Assembly: GCF_910592395.1 (NCBI RefSeq)
Contig: NC_088316.1
Span: forward strand, 19,406,001-19,470,000
From: Lineus longissimus
Taxonomy: Eukaryota; Nemertea; Pilidiophora; Heteronemertea; Lineidae
Direction: 5' to 3'
DNA length: 64,000 bases
In this document: positions 56,601-64,000 of the stretch, piece by piece
Position numbering within the stretch: position 1 is the first letter of the stretch
Layout of the letters: the number at the start of each line of letters is the position of its first letter
Made by a program: the position numbers and the translations under genes
Notes under the pieces: generated by a model
What the model was told of the DNA's origin: nothing
Seen by the model: only the letters and a program-made list of their open reading frames with translations
Database searches by the model: none

Positions 56601-59600
56601 AGCAGCGGGAATGTAACAGTGATTGGTGACCTTGACCGTGAGACGGAGGATGAGTATATCTTGACAATCGATGCGACTGATGGCTCGTGGAAGATCTCCA
56701 CCACCCTCTCCATCCTTGTGACAGACGTCAACGACCACACTCCAGTTTTCTCAAAGCAAGACTACACCTTCTATTTTGAAGAACTGCAACCACAGGTGGC
56801 GCTTGTTGGTGCTGTTCATGCAAATGATTCAGACGCTCCTGGTGTCAATTCTGACATTGTTTTCTCAATGAAACAAGATGATCCTAACTTCCGTATCGAT
56901 CCCAACAACGGTCAGATCTTCTCGAAGAAGAGTGTCAAGTATCTCCAGGACAACACTGGGCCATCGCCTAAAAATCAACATGCTTTCATCCTTGTGGCGT
57001 CTGACAAGGGCAACCCTTCAAGGTCAACTGAAGCCACATGTACTGTGGTCGTCATCGATGCTAACAACAACGCACCCATCTTCCAGAAAGATAAATACGT
57101 CTCTGCCGTCCCTGAAAACGCCAACATCGGCAAGACAGTCTTGCAGCTGGTCGCAGAAGACAAGTTAGACTACGGCATCAACGCAGAGGTTGAATACTCA
57201 TTAGGGAGCGGAAATGGATCAGATTACGTCAGAGTTGACTCGAGTACTGGTTGGGTGACTATTGCCAAGTCACTCAGTGGTGAAAAGAACAAGGACTTTA
57301 CCTTTGTTGTTACCGCAAAGGACAAGGGCACCCCGATCAAGTTCTCACAGACAATGGTTCGCTTACGGGTTACAGGTGTCAACTACTACTCACCACGCTT
57401 TACAACAACCAACTTCCAGGTGACCATCAATGAGGATAGCCGGGTTGGCCATATCATCGCGGTCGTGAAGGCTGAAGATGATGATACTGATGACATGAAT
57501 GGCAGGGTCGAGTACTTCATCACCAGCGGCAATGAGAAGGGCTTGTTCAATATGAACCAGAACAGTGGTATGCTCACTATCAAGGCTCCTCTTGATTATG
57601 ACACGACACCGGTACATCGGTTAACCATTGTGGCTCGCGACCAGGGACTCATATCACGGCAGGTTTCACGAGTCTTCACCGTCTATCTGGAAGATGTCAA
57701 CGACAGTCCGCCAACATTTAACCACACTAAATATGATGCATACATTGCTGAGAACTCTCCAACTGGTACTACTGTCATCACTATGAAGGCCTATGATGCT
57801 GACTCTGGTGCTAATGCTATCATTGAGTACTCGATAGTCGGGGACCGTGACGCTCAGAAGGTGTTCTCTATCCATACCTCAAGTGGAGAACTCGTAACCC
57901 AAGTCGCTGCTAATCAGCTTGACTATGAAACAAGGAACCGGTATCAAGCTACAGTCATCGCAAGCAACCCCAACAGTAAGATGGAGAGTACTGTAGTCGT
58001 TAACATCCATGTGACCAGTGTCAATGAGTATATGCCAAAATTCCTACAGAAGGAGTACAATTATATTGTCAGCGAGTCTGCTACTGTTGGCACCTCCGTC
58101 GGCAAAGTGTTTGCCTCCGACCAGGATACTGGGGAAGATGGTATCATCTATTATTACCTCGTCAGCGAGAGTAACAACAAAGGCTTCAGGATTGATCCGA
58201 TGACGGGCAATATCTACGTCACAAAAGCGCCTGACAGGGAATCTCAGGCAACTGTCATTCTTGACGTCATGGCGAAAAATCGTGGTCCGTTGCGAGGCAA
58301 TGATGCCGATCATTGCATCGTCAGGTTGGGTGTCCAGGATGCTAATGATGCACCTGTCTTCTCTAAGGATGTCTATGAAGCGAACATTACCGAAAATGCC
58401 CAGTCTGGATCGCGAGTGATTGTGGTGTCAGCTGTTGATAACGACCTGAAACCAGAGCACAGGCAGTTCTCCTTCATAATCCTCAACAATAACCGTGGTG
58501 GTGTTTTCAGAATCAATTCTCAAACAGGTGAAGTGACTGTGGCAGGAAGACTTGACCGTGAAACGGTCTCCATCTATAATGTGACGGTTGGAGCAGTTGA
58601 CACAGGTGTGCCTCCTCAGACTGGATCTGCCACTGTCAAGATCACTATAGAAGATTTCAATGATAACGGGCCAGTTTTCATCCCTCCTCAGCCGTTTGGC
58701 TACCTCACAGAGGAAGAAACACCGCCTTCTAATATCATGGTTCTCACATCTGTGACCTCTGACCCCGATCTCCCACCCAATCAAGGACCATATCAATACA
58801 GCATCCCGAGCAGTAGTCCTCTTGCATCCAAGTTCAAGGTTGATTCAAACTCAGGAATTCTGACAGCGTTGGTTCGTCTTGACCGAGAAGCCCAGCCAGA
58901 TTATTTGGTTCCAGTCGTAGTCAAAGATGGCGGCACTCCACAGATGTCCTCAACATTGACAGTACGGGTTATCATGCGTGACATCAACGACAGCCCATCC
59001 TTGCCAAGGCCATTGAATATCCTTGTCTTTTGTTATCAGACACAATATCCGGTTGGGAAGATTGCTGATGTTCAACCTGTGGATCCAGACAGTGTTGGGA
59101 CTTACACCTGTCGGAAGACGCAGGGCTCTGACCTGTTTTCTATACCAAGTGCCTGTGATCTCCACGCCAAGAAGATCACTCAGGGTAACAAGTTCAGTCT
59201 GAAAGTCAGCGGAAGTGATAGTATCCATGCCGAGGTCTCCTATGACATCAGTTTGACGTACCATCAGATTGACAACAACACCCTAGGTAATACAATCATT
59301 GTCCAATTGGAGAACATCATCACAGAGAACTTCCTACAGAATTCTTATGTGAATTTCATGAAAGCTGTAGGTGAAATGTTTACAAAGATTGACCAAGTGT
59401 TGCTCTTTGGTATAAACGAGGCTGGTTCACATCTTAATTTGTTAATCGCCGTGAAGAAGCAAGATGGAAAGTATGTATACGTTTCTAACCTAGAGACACT
59501 GTTCAAGACTAATCAGGCGCAGATTGAGAGTGAGGCTGGGGTGAGGTTCAAGGTGATTAATCTCAACCCCTGTGCAGACAACCCATGCATGAACGAGGGA

Positions 59601-62600
59601 GAGTGCAGCAGTGCTATCGATGTTTACACGGACACAACCATATCTTCCTCACAGTCCCTGGTGATCACCACACCTGACAACAATGGTGGTTTCACCTGTA
59701 CCTGTCGTAATGGATTCAGTGGGCCGTACTGTAATATCTCTGACAACAACTGCCAGAACAACCCTTGTAACAATGGCGGCCAATGCCACACCCTTCCGGA
59801 CGGCACCGATAAATGTGATTGTCTGTCAGGTTGGGAAGGTGCCGTCTGCAGTGTCGATATCAATGAATGCCAGCGTAATCGGCCATGTCGTAACGGTGGT
59901 GCCTGCTCCAATAAGCCTGGCTCCTACGAATGTTCCTGCAAACAAGGCTACTCTGGCGATAACTGTGAGGTCAAGATCGACTATTGTAAGGGCACAGTTT
60001 GTCAAAACGGGGGCACCTGCCACAGCAAGATCTCCACCTATGAATGTGAATGTCCATTTGGGAATGCTGGGAGAAACTGTGAACATACTAGTGTCGGATT
60101 TGACGAGCTTTCCTACATGGAGTTCAATATGCTCAAAGCAACCGATAACACCATTGTTTTGGAGTTTGCGACTGTCATGCCGAATGCATTACTTCTCTAC
60201 AATGTCGGGGATAAACTTGCTGATATCAAGAAAGAGGAGTTCCTGGCACTAGAGATTATCAATGGAAAGATACGGTTCTCATATGCACTTGGTGACCCCA
60301 CGACCACAAGAATCTGGGTGCAGAAGACAGTCAACAACGGGAAGTGGCACCGTGTAGAGGCTACCAGACAAAGACAGGTTAGTAGGATTCGTTGAACCCA
60401 ACACCTTAGAAACAATTTCTATCTAAGAGGTATTATCACCTTCTGACTACAAGTTACTAGGATATGTTCTAGGGTAATGTTGGTCATTCTTAGGGTCTCT
60501 TACAATGTCCAGGGAGCACTTGGCAGTGACAGACAAACATATCATCCTCCTACCTGCAAGTCACACCTGATGATAATCTGGTCAGTTCAGCAATGAGTCT
60601 CTCTCTTCTCTCGGTAGAGTGTTGTTTATAGTCAATCGCAATCTGATCCCATTACCTTCTCTATTACAGCAAGGCTTTATCTCTGTGAGTGAGTGCCCAG
60701 AAGATTCCCTCTCATGCAACCAGTGTCAAGACAGTTCCTGCCAGAACTCGTCCTCATCTGCAACCTTTAGCAGCCTTAGCGTGAAGAACCCACTGACCAT
60801 CGGTGGTGTCCGTAACCTCCAGATGATCCTCAATCACATGCACCAAGTTGAGACATACGACTTCGTCGGGTGCATCCGGAACATCACGATAGATGGGAAT
60901 GACTTACTGGCTGCAACGCCATTGGCGACGAATTTCACGACCAGTACTTGTCCAAGATCGAAACAAGGTGTATGCAAGAACGACACCTGTGGGGAGAAGG
61001 GCAAGTGTAAGGATGTCTGGGGAACGGCTCGGTGCGAGTGTCCAGCAGGCAAAATGCCTCCAGATTGTAAATCAGGTAAGTTTATGGTCTCTTCATTGTT
61101 GAAGAAACCTCAGGGCAAATAATCTTGATTAGATCCTGCACCTGAATCGTTTCTTGCTGGCCGACTGATTCATAACATTTGAAATGACTTACCCATAGTT
61201 ATTGCAACAGAGATTCAACAATTGGACTGACAGTGCAACCAACCATAGACTCTTACTTTGATTTTCCTCTGTCGTACAATTGTTGCCAACTGCTTATAAT
61301 TTGAATGAGCTTCAGTTAGAAAGTCAAGTTCTCCCATTTACTGTTGCAGCCATTGAACCATTCTCGTTTGGTGCGAATGCCCGAGTGATCTATACACCTA
61401 AGGAGAGCTACAAGAGAGCCAAGCAGTTTGAGGCAGCAAAGGCCAATGCCAGAAGGAAACGTACTGTATCTGAGATGGCGGAGAAAGTCTCATTTAGGAT
61501 CCGAACTCGTGATGATAATGGATTGTTATTCTATGTGGCCAGTGGAATTGACTACACTGTCATCATGGTGAGTTATGAGAATGGTTCATGCCCAGAAACA
61601 GTTCAAAAGAGCGTAGTTTGTGAATGTTCATGTAAGGGGGGATGATTCAACAGGAAGGGAAGAGGTTGCACTAACTTTGAGCTTATTGATGGTTTCCTGA
61701 ATAAAATATTGTTCTGATTAGAAACTAATAAACCTCAGTCCTGTCTTTGCCTCAGTGCTTGAAACATGCTTACATTTTCTTTTCAGGTTTCTGATGGTCT
61801 CGTCCAGTATGGTTTTTGGAACAAGGGAATTGGGGGATCTCTTACTGTTGCAGAGGTGAAGGTCACCGATGGCAACTGGCACAACGTGACCTTGAGCACT
61901 GCAGGAGGTCGTGAAGTGACTTTGGAGGTTGACAAGAAGATCCAAGCGAAGACATTCACTTCGTCCGTGCATAGCTTTCTTGGTCTTGATATCACTGCAA
62001 TGTCAGTTGGTGGAGCAAGTGCTGTCGTCAAGTGGGATCAACAAGAACTAAAATGTAAGCAGTGGCTGATGTCACATGGTAATTGAAATCAGGAATATCC
62101 TTGGATTCATTCAGGTTACTCAAACTGTGGAAATCTCTCAACTGTTGTTCGATCTTGAGGTTAACCTAGTTGAAGGTTGTATTCTGATTTCACATTTCAG
62201 AAAGGTCCATTTGATGGCTTAGACTAAAGGTTATAAACCCCTGACCTAAGTTCACTTTTTTGAACGAATATTGAAAACTTCCATTTTCTTTCCAGCTTTT
62301 AATGGATGCCTATCAGATTTCAAACTGAATGACAAGATCCAGCCGTTCTCTGGAGCAACGGATCGCTTCACGGTTGAAGCAGTGGGTGGAGTGGCCAAGT
62401 CTTGTCCAGGGCCCAGCGTGTGCATACCAAACCCTTGTCCAGTGGGTAACAAGTGTGAGATCGTTGGCGGTGTGTCTCAATGTATCCCACGTGTCGCAGC
62501 TTCCACACTCAATATCGGCATCATCCTGGTTATCGTCTTCTTCATCGTCTTGGTGATCGCCATCATCATCAGCGTTGTCATCATCCAGAGACGCCGCATG

Positions 62601-64000
62601 AATAAGGATGTGCCGAAAGTCAACGGTAGTGTGATTGTGATGGGAAATAAACATGGGAACGATAGTGGCCATAGCAACCATAGTTATCAGGATTCGGGAT
62701 ATACGGAAAACGGCGAGATTATATCGGATGCTTTTATACGGAATCATATCGCAGAGGAGCTGGCGACGATGAAGTTTAATGAGCGCAATGTTGATAGTCC
62801 ACATTCTCATGCCCGTCCAGATATTATTGAAGCAGAGAAAATGGGGCGGCGAATGAATGCTCCGTCGCCGGTGAGAATGGATGATGGCACTGTGATCATA
62901 GAAAATGGTGACGCCATGGGTTTTGAGGAATCACCTGAACTTTATGATTTAGAAAACGCTAGTAGTATAGCGCCACCTGATATTGACGTTGTGAAACATT
63001 ATAAAAAATATCGGAAATATAGCGGCAATCCGAACCTGCCATATTTACCTAGTCATTTGAGGAATAGTCCAAACATGCTCAATATGAGTAGAGACAGTCC
63101 AGTGAGTGTCTCTAGGCAGAGTCCAAACATCTTAGCTGAGAGTCCAAGTATATTAAAAATGCAAAGTACGCCACTGAATCGCCAGAGTCCACTGAATATG
63201 CCTGGTGGTCAGAGCCCCATTCAAATGCAGGGATATACAACTCCAGTTCGCCAGAGTCCTCTGGGGCACTTGTCGCGGCAAAGCCCTAAATCCATCGGTG
63301 CTAGTCCATTGACATTACCTATGCCCTCGACGCAAATACGAGAGAGCAGGTCTAATTCTGAACAGAGTTTACCTCATCCTGTTGGACGGAGTAACCATAG
63401 CAACAGCTCACAGAGCTTAACATCACGTGATCCTCGTGCTCGGACACCTAATAGACTTCCGAACGGCCATCCCCCGAGACCAAGTAGTCGGGCTAACAAC
63501 CGCCCGGCTAAAACGAAATCTGGTCATGTGAAAGGGTTGACGGTGGACGAGATCAATCGGTTGAATGCTCGTCCATTGATGGCTACACCACCTAGTACTA
63601 TAGACGCTGACCAATCTTCAACTGATTTTGGTCCTCCGCCGCGCTATAAGGATATATTCGAACCTACTGGGCTCTTAGAGCCACCAGAGTCGTCATCTGA
63701 TGATGTTTCTGATGACGATTTCACATGTTCTGAATTCGAGTATGACAATCATGAAAAAATCCGCAGTGAATTTGACACTAATATCATGATCTTCCCCAAG
63801 GTTCAGGAAGAGGATGAGAATGAGGAGAGCCCCATGGAATCCAATCGGACGTTCTCTGGAGACGAGTCGGCGCGTGGTTCACTGAGCACGCTACTCGTCT
63901 CTGATGAAGATGCGCCCAAACATGTGCATCAACATAAAAACTTAGGCGGGGCTTTCAATTGGGATTATTTGCTAAACTGGGGGCCAAGTTTTGAGAAACT
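21427..64000 (+). CDS. FAT4: FAT4-like giant protocadherin (34 cadherin repeats), truncated by the window end
   Basis: Fourteen exons join in phase: 21427-26631, 44859-45057, 45390-45733, 45992-46193, 51980-52170, 52405-53314, 54420-54600, 54830-55080, 55339-55532, 55752-60377, 60670-61075, 61350-61567, 61787-62054, 62296->64000, about 4966 residues so far (human FAT4 is 4981). Fat cadherins bind Dachsous on neighbouring cells and control planar cell polarity and Hippo signalling. I count exactly 34 cadherin repeats, then four EGF domains, laminin G, EGF, laminin G, a further Cys-rich EGF-like module, one membrane span (62511-62585) and a long tail. That order matches Fat4/Drosophila Fat rather than FAT1-3. 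The start at 21427 gives a classical signal peptide (MRTCSKLLLQLTLLLFLFTF); an in-frame ATG at 21337 would add 30 residues before it, and the frame is closed by a TAA at 21304. The last visible residues are FNWDYLLNWGPSFEK, near the expected C-terminus. Confidence 0.95.
27761..27808 (+). other. Possible alternative first exon within FAT4 intron 1
   Basis: An ATG opens 16 codons with a hydrophobic run (GISFFLIALLTK) and ends in phase 0 at a strong AAG|GTGAGT donor, which would join in frame to exon 44859. Such a transcript would encode a shorter cadherin beginning at the end of repeat 16. This is a pattern match only. Confidence 0.15.
28801..29060. other. GC-richer block of unknown origin in FAT4 intron 1
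   Basis: About 260 bp are clearly richer in G and C than the AT-rich intron around them, with runs such as GGGCCGGGGAGGG and CCCTTTCCCTTCGGAGGG. An 82-codon frame (28814-29062) spans it but matches nothing I know. A fragment of a dispersed element is possible. Confidence 0.3.
29134..29317. repeat. Imperfect direct repeat of about 50 bp
   Basis: GATACTCTAACAATCTG followed by a similar 35-bp tail ending in GTAAGACAA occurs at about 29134-29186 and again at 29268-29317, with roughly 80 bp between copies. Probably an old local duplication. Confidence 0.5.
34208..34510. repeat. 50-bp minisatellite, six copies
   Basis: A unit starting TCTCATATCGGTTCAATAAT and ending GAATTTGTGGCAAAT repeats head to tail: one 53-bp variant (34208-34260) and five 50-bp copies starting at 34261, 34311, 34361, 34411 and 34461. 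The inner copies are identical and the last differs by two bases (TGCGACAAAT). There are no unique spacers, so it is not a CRISPR array. Confidence 0.95.
46194..51979 (+). other. FAT4 intron 4 (5.8 kb)
   Basis: Noncoding, dividing cadherin repeat 19 between VDAG and KNGELQYS. The longest frame (49343-49807, minus strand, 154 codons) has no recognisable domain and no in-phase splice partners. Nothing else can be named. Confidence 0.75.
53315..54419 (+). other. FAT4 intron 6 (1.1 kb)
   Basis: Noncoding interval inside cadherin repeat 22; donor GTGAGT follows HDSG, acceptor CTTTCCAG precedes IPRLSG. No other feature seen. Confidence 0.75.
55752..60377 (+). other. FAT4: FAT4 giant exon: cadherin repeats 24-34, EGF 1-4 and start of laminin G 1
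   Basis: A single 4.6-kb exon. Repeat ends: degenerate SSTPIF (24), DENDNPP (25), DKNDNPP (26), DVNDHTP (27), DANNNAP (28), degenerate GVNYYSP (29), DVNDSPP (30), degenerate SVNEYMP (31), DANDAP (32), DFNDNGP (33), DINDSPS (34). A roughly 180-residue membrane-distal spacer follows (about 59000-59560). EGF domains start near 59570, 59740, 59860 and 59975; the third (DINECQRNRPC) is calcium-binding type. Laminin G 1 begins at FDELSYMEFNML (about 60100). Confidence 0.93.
60670..62054 (+). other. FAT4: FAT4 exons 11-13: end of laminin G 1, EGF 5, most of laminin G 2
   Basis: Exon 60670-61075 ends laminin G 1 (VGCIRNITIDGNDL) and adds an EGF (CKNDTCGEKGKCKD). Exons 61350-61567 and 61787-62054 form laminin G 2 (VSFRIRTRDDNGLLFYVASG and DGNWHNVTLSTAGG). 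A tetrabasic RRKR at 61451-61462 lies near the start of this second domain. Confidence 0.92.
62296..64000 (+). other. FAT4: FAT4 last visible exon: membrane span and cytoplasmic tail
   Basis: Ends laminin G 2 (FNGCLSDFKLNDK), adds a short six-Cys EGF-like module (about 62404-62490), a membrane span NIGIILVIVFFIVLVIAIII (starting 62511) and RRR stop-transfer. The cytoplasmic part, over 460 residues, includes RPDIIEAEKM, an RQSP/SP-rich stretch (about 63060-63320), GLTVDEINRLNARP (about 63535-63580), an acidic Ser/Asp stretch and FNWDYLLNWGPSFEK at the window edge. No stop codon is reached. Confidence 0.92.

Noticed and set aside
59683-60252. 189-codon plus-strand frame overlapping the EGF region
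   Set aside because: Shadow frame of the Cys-rich EGF exon; the main frame carries intact EGF signatures.

Overview
The window is nuclear DNA of an invertebrate animal. Genes are split by GT-AG introns from about 50 bp to 18 kb, coding density is low, and there is no operon-like packing. Protein content (a 34-repeat Fat4-type cadherin, PIBF1, AGK, a MATE transporter, and a secreted protease with fucolectin-like and ShKT domains) points to a bilaterian. A lophotrochozoan (mollusc, annelid, brachiopod, nemertean) is my best guess, but the sequence alone does not settle the phylum. All exon models were built by hand from reading frame, splice consensus and phase. No alignment or transcript data were available.

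Layout. 111-1097 (+): last three coding exons of a SLC47/MATE transporter whose start lies off the left edge. 2008-10194 (+): an 18-exon gene for a secreted 813-residue protein with an M12B (reprolysin/ADAMTS-like) propeptide and catalytic domain, a fucolectin-like F5/8C domain and four ShKT domains. 11760-16332 (-): PIBF1/CEP90, a centriolar-satellite coiled-coil protein, 11 coding exons, 770 residues. 16800-20351 (-): AGK, mitochondrial acylglycerol kinase, 12 coding exons, 415 residues. 21427->64000 (+): a FAT4-like protocadherin with 34 cadherin repeats, EGF and laminin-G domains, one membrane span and a long cytoplasmic tail. It runs off the right edge close to its C-terminus.

AGK and PIBF1 lie head to tail on the minus strand, 467 bp apart. 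AGK and FAT4 diverge from a shared region of about 1 kb that carries paired CCAAT boxes and a TATA-like box. The genes are functionally unrelated (transport, extracellular proteolysis, cilia, mitochondrial lipid, planar polarity/Hippo), so the order looks like ordinary animal gene order rather than a pathway cluster.

The most unusual item is the metalloprotease. Its domain order is not a standard ADAM or ADAMTS order, its zinc motif reads HExxHxxGxxD instead of HExxHxxGxxH, and its propeptide depends on an 18-nt microexon whose skipping creates a stop codon at the junction. The FAT4 gene adds a basic (furin-like) site inside its second laminin-G domain, several linkers lacking calcium motifs, a four-cysteine insertion in the third repeat and an RQSP-rich cytoplasmic stretch. 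Introns hold a 50-bp minisatellite, two tRNA-derived elements and a long foldback repeat.
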